A stretch of 64,000 nt of DNA from Pohlia nutans (taxonomy: Eukaryota; Streptophyta; Bryopsida; Bryales; Mniaceae): contig CM040085.1 in the NCBI GenBank assembly GCA_022496805.1, positions 13,173,811 through 13,237,810 of the forward strand, written 5' to 3'. Position 1 is the stretch's first letter, and the number at the start of each line of letters is the position of its first letter. The position numbers and the translations under genes were made by a program. This document shows, one piece after another, positions 40,597-51,645 of this stretch. The notes under the pieces were generated by a model. It saw only the letters and a program-made list of their open reading frames with translations. It ran no database searches and was not told the DNA's origin.

Positions 40597-41889
40597 TCCC
40601 ACAGAATCTCCTTGTGTTACCGCGGTACTCTGGAGAGCAAAATCATCAAAATGGATGAAATCGACAATCATCTCTGATATATGTAAGAGACCGACGCCGA
40701 AATTTTACTTTTTCTATTTACTGATATTGTAATGGATGATCGTGCAAAATGGATAATGAAAACACAATACGTTTCATTTTCTTCTGACTTGTCTGTCTTC
40801 TAGGATGCCACTCGTTCTGCCACCAGAAGAACAAAAGAATTTGAATGACATTGAAAAATTACTGCATCGATTCTGGCTTATAAATGTTTGAGCCAATCAG
40901 GTTAGCACATTTTCATGTAAAGTTAGGTACAGTAACTGCGTGCTCCGATTGCGGTAGAATCGGGAAACTTTGGTTTTGTTAACCTTCGATTTGGATTTAG
41001 TAGTGTACTTTCAACGATGATTTCCTTAAATTTGATTTCTTATTCGGCGTTTTAAATCACTTGCCAGTCACCCTATAGACTTTGTACTGTCTAGTGAATG
41101 ACGATGGCATATTCGGTTCTTCTGTGGAACTTTAGTCGTCGTCTTGCACATCTCTTGGAAGTTGGAACAACTCAGTCTTCACACGCTGCGGTATACCGGC
41201 ATCTTCTTCGGAAAAGAGCGTCATCTCCTTCTTGGAGGGTGCATGAAACCCGTCGGTAAATTGAGGATGGGACTCAGATGTGTAGAGTCCGTGACTCCGT
41301 GTTAGTGTTGGGCCAGATTGATTCGATCGGTCCATGGTTCCATTTCATTGCCATGCAAGACTTACAACACACAAGCTGTAATTTTGTGGTGCACTGAAGA
41401 GTGAGGGGTCATGCACTCATGCATGCAGGTCATGATAAAGCGGTGTTCCTGAATGGATGAAGTTTAGCCTCATGCCAGGGCGCGCCACGCGTGCCATGAA
41501 GCAGCCGGACTGAATCGGAATGATGAAGGAAAATCTATTTTTAATCTGGGAACAAGGTATTGTGCTGTTTGGCTAAACACTTAACCTCTTCACTAGTCAA
41601 GGAATGGCCGGAGTTTGTAGACAGTTCTAGTTCAAGGCTCCAAATCTTTTTGTTTTTTCTTTGAAGAAGTAACATGCACTTTGGAATGTATGTAGTTGGG
41701 TAAGCAATGAATAGATAGAATCATTTACAAATGCATGGTCATGAATCCATAAAACTATCTATTATGAGGAACTTTCATTCATATATATTGGCAACTTTAT
41801 TATTTTTTGAGAGAGACTTGAAAATTTCTTTCACTTTTTCATTCATTTTTTTTAATATGAAGGTAACCACTCCGAAATCAAGTTCTTAG
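40597..41889. other. Intergenic (peroxidase intron 1 region), nothing recognised
   Basis: About 1.3 kb between exons 1 and 2 of the peroxidase pseudogene. No coding sequence, RNA gene or clear transposon was found; the short open frames look random. Confidence 0.5.
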
Positions 41890-41898
41890 ACTTTGGTT

Positions 41899-42126
41899 CA
41901 CAAAAATTTCCAACAAGAATTTGGTTGCACTGGTTTGTCAACTCCAAGAATTTCCGATTTTAAATATATAGAACGGTTCAAATTTCTCTGTGAAAATCCA
42001 GCATCACTATTCTTAGACAAAACGAGTAATAATTTGGTTGCACCAGTTTGTCAACACCAAAAATTTAAAAATGTCGATTTGAAATAGAGCAGAAATTTCA
42101 CTGTCAAAATTCAACATCACTATTCA
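41899..42126. repeat. Direct tandem duplication, 113-bp period
   Basis: TTGGTTGCAC and CATCACTATTC recur 113 bp apart (41,921/42,034 and 42,002/42,115). The two copies are moderately diverged. Confidence 0.7.
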
Positions 42127-42301
42127 ATGCTTTTTTTTTCACAACCCTGAATTTCCTAAGTCAATTCAAGAAGTGTGCAACTAGACAGTGTGCAACCCTG
42201 AGTGCAACCCTGAGTGCAACAATTATTTAATCTGTGCTGCACTGTTACGGTTGGTGATTTGGTATCCAGCTGCTGTTAGCATTCATATGTAAGATTGTGG
42301 C

Positions 42302-42542
42302 TTAACCCCTAAACGTCCCATGGGGATAGTAGATATGTTGCTGTATAAATAACTGGCATTTGCTACGGTCAACAAGAAGCTCGAAATTGGGATCTCAATA
42401 ACTCACTAGAGCCGCATTAATCTAAATTCCAACTTCTTTGTTGAACTCAAACCCATTAAAGTTGTGGATTCATTCCAATTACAAAAAAAGTTACACCGTA
42501 TTCTACTTGCTGCAAAGGCATTTTCACACGTTTAGGGGTTAG
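42302..42542. mobile_element. TTAA-flanked small element (piggyBac-like), copy a
   Basis: The left end is TTAA followed by CCCCTAAACGT; the right end is ACGTTTAGGGG followed by TTAG (TTAA with one change). 241 bp including target sites. Same end design as copies at 51,646, 58,672 and 62,467. Confidence 0.6.
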
Positions 42543-43081
42543 GCTAACTGCTACACCCAGCCATTTTTATTGTTACTTTTCCCTTGGTAGAGCAAAACCC
42601 ACCCTCGAATATAGCCATGTATTACTACGGAAAAAATCATACCTCATTCGGCCCAGTCACGTGCATGGCAGTGCATGTGTGATGGGGTATGGTGGACGTT
42701 ACCAACAAACACGATCGAGGAGTCAGTTAATATTGAATATATACTGGTATGCATGTTTCCCGAGTTGAGAATTTGTGATGGATGGCCAAGGTAGTCTAGA
42801 CGACAAGAGCTGAATAACTTATTGAGAGACAGCCCACGTAAGGAGTCTACAATCAATGCGGTACTGCACGAGTGGAAGTACTGTTTGGCTGTTGGGGATC
42901 CACACCCGCAAGGAGATGATGGAATGGACACTGTACTGTACAGTATTTCTCCAATAACTTACAGGGAGTTGCCAGTTCAATGGTCGCAGCTAGAATTTAG
43001 ACTACCTCGTCAAGGTGGAGATCACACGGTCATGGGCTCTCAGAACCCATCCGACAAGACATTGAGTAGCCCCCGGTCTTC

Positions 43082-43154
43082 GGGGATGTAGCTCAGATGG
43101 TAGAGCGCTCGCTTAGCATGCGAGAGGTACGGGGATCGATACCCCGCATCTCCA
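43082..43154 (+). tRNA. tRNA-Ala (AGC)
   Basis: 73 nt, identical to the complement of 37,897-37,969. It has the complete cloverleaf, anticodon AGC and discriminator A. Confidence 0.95.
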
Positions 43155-43879
43155 CTAGATTCCTTTTGGCCGGAAATATGGCCGAGTAAATTTTGTTTTA
43201 GAGATTCTCTGGGGTCAAAAAACACTCATTCATTTGTCACCAACAAGTACAGTCCTATTCAAATTTTAACTCCCATTGTAAGTTCCGTTTGGAATATCAG
43301 TCAGGAGTGTTTTATCAAACTAAGAGCGAGCTGTGTGGGTCTCATTCGGTTCAGTCACGTGCGAGGCAGTGCATGTGTGACGGGGCTTGGTGGACGTCAC
43401 CGACAAACAATCGAGGAGTCCGTCACTTTTAAATACACCGGCATGAATGCTGCTCAGTTGAGAATTTGCGATGCATGGCTAAGCTAGAACCTGGAGCTTA
43501 ATGACTTATTGAGAGACAGCCCACGAATGGTGCAGCCAGCGCGCAGGCCCGGTCCTGCATTGTTGCGACTGAGCATGATTGAAGATTATTGACCCTGGAA
43601 GTCAGCTCCGTCTGGCCGGACGGTGTGAGCTAGCTACGGTATCCTTAAGGAGTCTACGATCAATGTGGTACTGTATGGGAGCACTGTTTGGCTGTTGGGT
43701 ATCCACATTAAGGACACTGAATTTCTCCAAGAACTTTCAGGGCGTTGGCAGTACAATACAATGGTAGCAGCTGCTGGGAACTCGGGTTAGGATTTAAACT
43801 CCTTTCTCACAAATCTAATTGCACGGTCATGGGCTCCACAGAACCCATACAACAAAGCAGAGGACTGTTCACGGTCATA

Positions 43880-43952
43880 GGGGATGTAGCTCAGATGGTA
43901 GAGCGCTCGCTTAGCATGTGAGAGGTACGGGGACCGATACCCCGCATCTCCA
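43880..43952 (+). tRNA. tRNA-Ala (AGC), slightly diverged
   Basis: 73 nt. It differs from the other intact copies in the anticodon stem (GTGAG, making a G-U pair) and in the T-loop (ACCGATA). The stems still pair and the anticodon is AGC. It is the intact paralogue of the split gene at 30,959-31,432. Confidence 0.85.
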
Positions 43953-44200
43953 TTAGATTTTTTTTGGCCGAAATATAGCCAAATGGCTAAAATTTGTTTT
44001 AGTGATTCTCTAGGGTCCAAAAGCTTATTTTTCTATCACCAACTTCTATTAAAAGTGATGAAACAATAGTTCTATAGAGATGACAAGTGTACTCCTAATA
44101 TTCAAATTTTAAATGAATGTGCATGAATATTGAACACACGATGAATTGAATTGTTGCAAATTTGGAGATTTTTTGCAAGAATATAGAATTTAACACTAAT

Positions 44201-44641
44201 GTGTTAAATTCATGCCATATTCATGTCGTAGTGGTTATCAAACATCCATGGTTAGAAATTACGTAGGCTTTATCTTGTTGAACATTCAAAGTTGCTCATT
44301 GCGCTCTTTGTTGTATAAGTGTAATATGTTTTTGTGAAGGTTATATATTTTGATGTGACGTGGGATTTTCTCGTTTGTTTTTAATGATGGTTGCCAATCC
44401 CGATGCCTCTTTTAATTTGGAGAAATTTAAGAAATAAATTATTACTTTTTAGATTTTACCATTAGGTGAAACCTATGAATTAAATTTGTTGTGGCTGTCC
44501 ATCCGATCCGACTTGATTACTATTCGGTCTAGACCGTCCTTATATGTCGTTCTAGTTGATAGCAGTGCTACAAAGTGCATGGTCGACCTGCATCACCACT
44601 AGATGTATACTCATAATTTGGCTGGTTGCCTGAACACTTAC
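44201..44641. other. Intergenic, nothing recognised
   Basis: AT-rich sequence between the inverted-repeat arm and peroxidase exon 1, without a gene. Confidence 0.5.
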
Positions 44642-44850
44642 CCGCACGAAGCAATCCATCCGAAGGACTCCGGGTGCCACTGTGCTGTCCTTCTTGTACG
44701 ATGTCTTCATGGAGTTGTACACGATCGTCTCCACGCTGGAACAGCTCTGATTGTAATACCCCATGCCAGTAGCATCCACCGCCGGGGCCAGGAAAAGCAG
44801 GACAACGACGCAGTAGAGCTGGACAGCCCAGATGATGTTTAGTCGGACGT
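44642..44850 (-). pseudogene. Class III peroxidase pseudogene, exon 1
   Basis: The frame encodes a hydrophobic signal-peptide-like stretch (LYCVVVLLFLAPAVDA), the mature N-terminus GMGYYNQSCSSVETIV and APGVLRMDCFVR. It ends at a donor CGG|GTAAGT (44,641-44,636), phase 0. Functional enzymes have H-F-H between the R-M/L and D-C; those three residues, including the distal catalytic histidine, are missing. No ATG opens this frame; upstream ATGs (near 44,924) are in another frame. It joins exon 2 at 39,975 in phase across a 4.7-kb intron. A TATA box lies 200 bp upstream. Confidence 0.75.
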
Positions 44851-45057
44851 ACTGCCCGGGATGCACTCGACCAGCCGCAAGAAGTAGCTGCCGATGAGCC
44901 AGCCATTTCAAGGACCGCAATCATCTAGTTGACATGCAGTAGCTAGTAGATGGACTTGAGGATCAATTGAAGTCGGTTGAGTTTCCGCCGACAGGATGGA
45001 GTCAGAGATCTGAGTAGTGCGAAATCAATGATATGGAAGCGGTACAATTGCTTGCGC

Positions 45058-45064
45058 TTTTATA
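45058..45064 (-). promoter_or_regulatory. TATA box upstream of peroxidase exon 1
   Basis: TATAAAA on the minus strand, followed by about 150-200 bp of possible leader before exon 1. Confidence 0.5.
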
Positions 45065-48000
45065 CAACTCGATCCCGGGCCGGGGTACAACAGATCAGTG
45101 CCGAAGTAACTGTTGCTTGCTTGGTGGACTGTGATTACAAAAATTCAATTCTTTAGTGCGGTGACTAGAGTTTCTCCACGCACGCTGAAGCTTACCAAGC
45201 TCATACCGTACCTACCAAGCATCTTCTCACCAGCTCCACGGGGGCACGTGCCATTGGTCAATGGGCCGAAAACTATTTCATGTCGGATGTCAATCTGGTA
45301 ATGGAGTTCTGTTAATCCAGGGAATCTATCACGGGGCCTCGTGCACTGTCGGTGGGCTTCTGTTCAGGTTCCCTCTAAAGTCTACACTCTGTCGCTGCAT
45401 GGCCGTTTTTACACCATCCATACGAGTGTGACCCCAACCCCTGAATTTTTACCATTTCTGTAGTCGAAATTTTAACGTGGGAGTGAAACCAGGAGCTGAA
45501 TAGTGGCGTACTATCTAAATTTAGCCCACAGCCTGCTCCTACTGGAATCAGCAAACTTTTGTCTGATGTCAACGCTAATTTTGGTTTTATTTCGTCACTT
45601 TCAACAACGATTTTCTTTTCCCCGACTCTAAATGCCCCCCTCGAAGTAAATGCAAACACTAAGGAATTCTAGCTTCTTCCAATGACCCTCCATCGGGAAG
45701 CTGAGAACTGGATTCGTCATATTCAAAACGTTCCCAGGCTGAATTGTTCCAAGGTTTTAGGGTCTCCTTACATGTTGGCTCCGGTAGGCAACTAATCCTG
45801 GGGAATTCCTTTTATAGAGTCATTTTATTCTTGTCTTATATGCAATTTCCACCCACCTGGTCTAAATGTAAGGTCGCCCTTAGGGCCTCCTTCCATGCAA
45901 AGTTGGGTCAGTCCTTGAATCTTGCTCTTCACCGATAAAAATAGTGCAGAGCACTTCCCTGCACACCTGGGTAGAGAAATTCAGTAGATATAATTAGAAA
46001 ATTCCACAAAGCAAGCAATCACATAGCCCACCGAGCATGGGTGAAATGGGTGACTTTGCAATTCCATTTTCAACGCTCACCGAGCATAAGTAGAAGTTGG
46101 GACCTCATTTTTTGCCCTTTTGCTGTCTCTACCGGACCGATGCTCACATGGAAGCCCGCCCTTAGACTACTTTCGGTATGCAGGACCTCATAAACTGTAA
46201 CCGTCAAAGTCGACCACAAATTTTGTTAAAATGGTGAATTTTCAAGAGATTTTTTCCGCACTTTCGATCCAGGGAACCTCAGATCTACAGTGGCCCTAGT
46301 TTTTAGATCTCTTGAGCACTTGAATCGCCCAATTGTGGCGCTCTGAAACATGCTAATTTAACGAATTCGGCCATTGCGTCAATACGAAGTACAAAGCGGT
46401 GCTTCTTTGATCACATCTGTGCCGGCTTTCACGAGGTGCTACTCTTTGAAGCCTTCCGTCGATCTGTCGAAAAATACCTGCCTCATTCGGTCCTCGGTTT
46501 CAGGTGTCTGTGATGCAGAAGCCTGTTTTGAGGTGCAAATCTTGGAGGCACTGAACCTCCAGTCATCAGCTTCAATCTGGTTTGAACGTTTAGCTGGTGG
46601 GAGAGCATCTAATTTTAGAACCGTTCAACCGGTCGACGTTTCCAGACCAATTAATTCAAGATGACAAAATGGGTGAATTGCGTGTACTTTTGTGCACAAT
46701 GAAGCACAGCCAGGTTACTAATAGTAGATAAGCATAAAGTAAGAGCCTTCAGTTACGGTATCCGAGGTTTACAAATTAGGCATTTGAAGCTCGCAATTGC
46801 ATGGAATATGATCGACGATCAAGTTTCCTACTGCGACTAAGTAGGAAACCCGGCAGGAATTAGAGCAAAAGAGCAAGCTGCAGTGCTGGATTTGCTCTGG
46901 ACTGTCCAGGTCAAACCTAATTACACTTACAACCGAATTAAGCATTAATATTTAGTGTTTCAGTGTGATCGAAGGGCTCGAAGAAACAGCTGTGCGTCAC
47001 GAGAACACGATAGAACAGAACCAGTGGTTGACTAGATCACCAAAATATGTTAAAATTCAATATAATTGCCCATAATTTTCTGCCGTACTAAAAAGCAGAA
47101 ATCTAGCAACTGAGTGACGTCGTTCAACGGTGCCACTAGTAACCTCACAAGTACGAAAAGACGTGTGCAGAAGCAAGCAATTGAATCAAATGCTTTTTTG
47201 TCCTGAGACCAGGTCTCAAATTCATGGCACGCTTTTTGAGAAAGAAAGTTCATTTGTCTCCATGCTTAAAGTTAAGATTCTTTAGTGACAATGCTTACAA
47301 TATCAGAGCAGGTACGTTTAGAGCATGGCCACCCTTGCCCTCCCAGAGTCTCTCACACTCAAAAACTAGATGAAAAGTGCCAAGGGCCCTTCAAAAATGT
47401 CTCTTGACTCTCAATCCCGGCGTGTTAAGAAATGGCCCTTCAAATCACTATTTAGTTGACTATATCCCCACATTCTACTTGTGATTGGTCCATTGACTAT
47501 TTGATGTGCACTTTTAATGTGAGGGACCTGCAAGAGTGGGGGAGTGTAAGAGCATGCCCAAAAACTATAAATTCGTTGATATAGGCAGTTGCTCCTTTTT
47601 TTGCCCCAGCAGTAGTGACGCCAATCCAAGATGATGTTCAACGCCATTAAATTTGATTTCTCCACGCCAAATACTATTGTGTTGGCGGGTGCTTTTTTTC
47701 TTGCACAAAACTTAATTAAGAGTTGTGGAGGATACAGCAGCCAGCAGTTGACTGACAGCATGATGGGGTACAGTTTACAATGCTTTGACAACAGGGAATA
47801 AGGTGTTGGCTACAACAAAATATTAGGTGCTACTGGGACAAACATGCAGACCCCTCCCCCTATGCGCATGTTCCCCCAATTTAAAATGGCGTTGTACCCA
47901 TGAATTCATCAAAATTGTTGGGCTTGCTCTAAATGCAAGGGCTCTTCAAATGCAAATGAATGATTTCAACAAGTCAGCTCTAGCGTGCATGGGTGTGAAT

Positions 48001-48155
48001 TCTCTTACACGGAAACAACCATGATCTACCCAACTGTCTATGCTCAGTACGGATCGGAGGTTGACACATATGGATGAAAATTAAATAGGGATACATGCAT
48101 GTGGTGGAGCCGTGGAGCATGGGATGGCTTTTAGTAACTCTTGGCTGGTGCTATA
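45065..48155. other. Intergenic, no gene recognised
   Basis: About 3 kb of mixed composition. Open stretches at 45,375-45,659 (minus) and 46,374-46,664 (plus) have no recognisable domain and no good splice or start context. Around 47,316-47,931 the ends TTTAGAGCATGGCC and GGGCTTGCTCTAAA are inverted, so a decayed small transposon is possible, but no target duplication is clear. Confidence 0.4.
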
Positions 48156-48475
48156 TCTCTTATATTAAGTACTCACGGGAGTACTCAGTGTCACGATACC
48201 ATGTTACTACCTTGTTTGGTATCTGTCACGATACTATGTCATGAAATCATCCACATTTTACATCCATGTTCTTCATCCAATTTTCCATCATGTTCTCAAA
48301 TCATTCTCTACAGTTCCCACTATGTTCTCCAAAGGTTTCCTAGCATTCCCATCATGTTCTCTAATGTTCTTAACTTCTCTTTATGTTCCCAAAGTTCCCA
48401 TGTTCATTTTGTGTTCCCAATTGATTCCCACGTTCCCAATGCAATGTTGGTACATTGCAACGGGGTGTTTGCTAG
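48156..48475 (+). mobile_element. Short non-autonomous Helitron
   Basis: It starts TCTCTTATATTAAG after an A and ends GTTTGCTAG before a T, as in plant Helitrons. Before the CTAG end lies a stem GCAATG-TTGGTA-CATTGC and then AACGGGG. No target duplication, as expected. 320 bp, non-coding. Confidence 0.6.
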
Positions 48476-49387
48476 TATAGCTATATATGACGATGGCTGA
48501 TGCTATTCAGGCTCAATTGCTCTTAGAGTTAATCCTTAAGCGTCTACACCAGTGTTGGACTGGTATGGCATCTTTCTACAGTGAAACCTTGGACAGTGGT
48601 TCATTCAAAATACCCGTTTGAGGTCCACTACTTCTCATCATGACTCTGATTGATTCATTTCACTGAGAACCGTGACATACCAGTACTACACTAGTCCACA
48701 CTACATTTATCCGGTCAAACCTCATCAATTTCTCACATTTTAAAATATACTATATTTCTTTGGTATTTTTCTCATATAATTTATTGTTAAACTGATTTAC
48801 ATTTATTTTTTCATAATTATTCAAATAAAAAAATTAATTTATAAGAAGTGCATCCAACCTCCCTTTTTTCTCTACTTCTAACCTCTCCATTGAACTAATA
48901 TACTTGGGTTGAATAGTGTCGTGTCATAAATTGTCCCCTCATGAACCATAGGCTTGGAGCTTTGGTGGAAAGTGTGGGAGCGATAGCGAGGTATGGAGAT
49001 AATGATAGTACCTTGTTTTAAATTATCTCCCAACTCATCATAGACTAGCTTTTGGTCTATTTATATTTCAATATGAATTCAAAAGGAATTCAACACGAGT
49101 TTGCCAAAACTTTCCTCTTTGGGTTGACTTTTCGATTACCTCTATTGCCACAACAAAGTTCCTGGCATTGTTTGAGAACGATAGGATGAGCTAAAACCAT
49201 GCAAATTATGCTTAGAGCATCTCCAATGGGGTTATGAATGAATAACTCTCTTCTTGGATGAAAACACGTGAGGGTTATGGACACAATGATACTCTACTCT
49301 GCTCATGGATGTGCAATTGGTTTGTTCCATTTTTGAGATCGGTTGAACCAAGGAATTAGAGGACCGGAACACCATCACACCGACTGA
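48476..49387. other. Intergenic, nothing recognised
   Basis: AT-rich. One GAGCATCTCCAATG motif at 49,215 resembles a terminal repeat of hAT/Harbinger small elements, but a partner end was not found. Confidence 0.4.
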
Positions 49388-49574
49388 CACTAGTAGGAAA
49401 TGTGTTGTTTTTCACTTACTATAAATGAAAAAGGAATGAAACCTCGCCATGCACATGGGCTATATCATGCTGGTGAGTGATTTTGATCATAAGAACATAA
49501 GCATGATATTAATTGTTCACTGTTCACTGTTTCCACAAAATGGGGAATGAAAAACGACAGGTCTTCTACTAGTG
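49388..49574. mobile_element. CACTA-type small element, copy 1
   Basis: Ends CACTAGTAGGAAATG and CTTCTACTAGTG, 187 bp, flanked by TGA on both sides (49,385-49,387 and 49,575-49,577), the 3-bp duplication of CACTA elements. Confidence 0.8.
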
Positions 49575-49628
49575 TGAAGGATCATGTATGTGCAGGGTAC
49601 TCTAATTTTTTTTAGGGTTTTTGTGCAG

Positions 49629-49766
49629 AGTACTCTGCAATGGGTCTTCGCTGGTCGTGGAATAATGGTTGGCTTCTCAACATGGACGAGGTTTTGGAAG
49701 CTTCAGCTTTTCCAAATGAAGTAATGGGTTGCAAAGATGGTTCGAAACCCTTCAATGACGAACCTG
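49629..49766 (+). CDS. Unrecognised gene, exon 1 of 3 visible
   Basis: 138 nt between the acceptor TTTTTGTGCAG and the donor CCTG|GTAAGA; both junctions are phase 1. The frame reads YSAMGLRWSWNNGWLLNMDE and on through ASAFPNEVMGCKDGSKPF. Codon use is protein-like and no stop occurs. No domain was recognised. No upstream exon was found, so the start is unknown; the ATG inside this exon could be used. Confidence 0.55.
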
Positions 49767-49774
49767 GTAAGAAT

Positions 49775-49975
49775 CAACTATTTGGTCTCATTTTTTAAGC
49801 AGTTTTAAGGAGTTCATATATGGATTTAGGTTTTTTCCAAAAATCATTCTTTTTTAACCAGCACCTACAATGTTCTTCACTCAGTTTAGTGATGTAAAGT
49901 TTTATCTCCATTTAAATTATACTTTCCACAATATGATCGATTGAAATGATCATTTTAAAACCATGAATCATTGGT
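49775..49975 (+). repeat. Dispersed intronic repeat, copy 1
   Basis: Similar to 51,388-51,605 in direct orientation (shared blocks around GATGTTCTTC, GTGATATAAA and CATTTTAAAACCATGAAT). Confidence 0.6.
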
Positions 49976-49985
49976 CAATGTTCAG

Positions 49986-50069
49986 GAGCTTCGGAATGTC
50001 CTGCCAGCAGAAATATTGAATCTGCTCAGAAATTGGTGTTGGCTTCTGGAGTCAATGACAGAATTTGTG
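49986..50069 (+). CDS. Unrecognised gene, exon 2 of 3 visible
   Basis: 84 nt between ATGTTCAG and the donor TGTG|GTAATT, both junctions phase 1. It encodes ASECPASRNIESAQKLVLAS and then GVNDRIC. The phase matches the exons on each side. Confidence 0.55.
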
Positions 50070-50224
50070 GTAATTATTCGACAGGCTTCTGTATCATCTT
50101 TTCCGTTTTCAATTTTCAACTGCTCCAACAGAAAAAAATGAATTTTCCTATTCATATGGAAACGCCATTTCAACAACACTACGAGTTCGACATGTTTGCG
50201 CCTTTTGTATGCATCAATCTCTCC

Positions 50225-50460
50225 TTTCCTGTTACACCCTTAGTTTTAAATTTGATTGATCATATTATGAATATCATGATTCGAATGGAGCCAAATTTTA
50301 TACCACCCGAATCAGTGAAAAACATTGCATATGTGGGTTAAACTTATACATAAAATTGGATAAAAGAAAGTCTGCATATGACCTACTCAAAACTGCTTAA
50401 AAAACATGAGACCCAATTTGGGCCTTTTGGTCTATTAGGGCTTACTGAGCACCAAGCAAA
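50225..50460 (-). repeat. Dispersed intronic repeat, inverted copy 2
   Basis: The reverse complement resembles 51,388-51,605 (GAGTAGGTC(A/C)TATG, GGCCCAAATTGGG). Together with copies 1 and 3 this is probably a mobile element family of unknown type. Confidence 0.55.
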
Positions 50461-51160
50461 TGTAGCTGTCATTGTGCTCTTGCAACAACAGAGGAGCTGT
50501 CATTCTGTTTCTTCAAATTTAACATTGTTCTGTAATTTCTTGAAGTCGTGTACAAGACCTCATATTTGTGAAATGGCAGATTTCATTGAAATTGGCCCAG
50601 TTTCAATTGCCCAACTGCAGCGTTGTCACAGTGCCCGATGGGCCGCCTACCTGTCGAGTCCAATTCACCTGTCCAATTAGCCTCCCACTGCCCAATATCG
50701 AATTTTCTTAGCATATTTACAAAATATGTATAACAAAACTCTAATCTGTTCATAAGGTTCTTTAGCCCATCTCTGCAAGACCTCAGAATTTGGCCACTAT
50801 TCCTAAATCACTGTAGCAGATTCCGAATCATGGCAAATCCACATCATCTTTAGGTAAAGAAGATGGGTGGTGAGACACTGTTGAAGCGTCTACATTGCTA
50901 CTGTTGGGTGGACTCCACTGACTGCCAAAGAACCTTATATTCAATTCTAACAGGACAAAAGGACCGTCCTGTTTGCTCGTCCAATGACCCAAACCCGCCC
51001 AATATGACAACCATGCTTGTAACTGAAACCTTGGAAGTATTTGTATCCTAGTTTTTAGAGCCTCTGGAAGGCAAAGTTTTGGCACTCTAACATGATGCCA
51101 GTTTGATGAAAATGACCATACATTCAGACGGTGTGTAAAATATCCAATTCAAATGTGCAG

Positions 51161-51334
51161 AGCGTTGTGATGGAAGTGACGAGTGCAAGAAGCAACAAAA
51201 TTGTAGAGAATCAAGTGGAAATTCAAAGGAAGGTTTGGGTCACTCGACAATTTTGGACACAGATGATGGCTCTGAAGCCATTCCAGACCAGCACGAGAAA
51301 AAGATTGAGGAGGACTTGGTCAGCAAGCTGAAAG
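51161..51334 (+). CDS. Unrecognised gene, exon 3 of 3 visible
   Basis: 174 nt between the acceptor AAATGTGCAG and the donor AAAG|GTAGGT, both junctions phase 1. The frame reads RCDGSDECKKQQNC, then a serine-rich, acidic stretch and EKKIEEDLVSKLKG. Cysteines in exons 1-3 are spaced irregularly. All three exons are multiples of three with phase 1 on both sides, so any of them could be skipped without shifting the frame. I do not recognise the family. Confidence 0.55.
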
Positions 51335-51387
51335 GTAGGTTTTTCTGTGAGGCACAAAGAAAGACCTTATATAATTCCTAAAAGGAC

Positions 51388-51605
51388 CAAGAAGCCCAAA
51401 TTGGGCCTCATTTTATTTTTTTATTTTTTTTTGCAGATTTGAGTAGGTCCTATGTAGACTTCTTTTGTTCACATTTGTTTCTATTTTGACCATCACATGC
51501 GATGTTCTTCAGTGATTCTAGTGATATAAAATTTGGTCTCATATGAATTATATTTTTCACACTATGATCAATTGAATTTGGCATTTTAAAACCATGAATC
51601 CTTTC
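51388..51605 (+). repeat. Dispersed intronic repeat, copy 3
   Basis: Counterpart of 49,775-49,975 (direct) and 50,225-50,460 (inverted). Confidence 0.6.
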
Positions 51606-51645
51606 GGGGTTAATATGTCAATAGCACACACAAGTGCCCCATGTT

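Larger units (their letters stand above)
42644..44200 (-). repeat. Inverted duplication, right arm (uninterrupted)
   Basis: The reverse complement of the left arm, with two intact tRNA-Ala genes. It lacks all three left-arm insertions and so provides their empty sites. It lies within the proposed first intron of the peroxidase pseudogene. The inner edge (ACCTCATTCGG at about 42,644) is sharp; the outer edge fades at about 44,100-44,200. Confidence 0.8.

Noticed and set aside
1..45000. Assembly chimera between the left block and the right part of the window
   Set aside because: Closely related copia elements with the same unusual primer site are nested in both parts, which fits one genome; composition differences are explained by the element.
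45375..46664. Open stretches at 45,375-45,659 (minus) and 46,374-46,664 (plus)
   Set aside because: About 95 codons each, with no domain and no supporting start, splice or neighbour evidence.
47316..47931. Small transposon with TTTAGAGCATGGCC / GGGCTTGCTCTAAA ends
   Set aside because: Ends are only partly inverted and flanks give no direct duplication (TTA versus TAA), so it was not annotated as an element.
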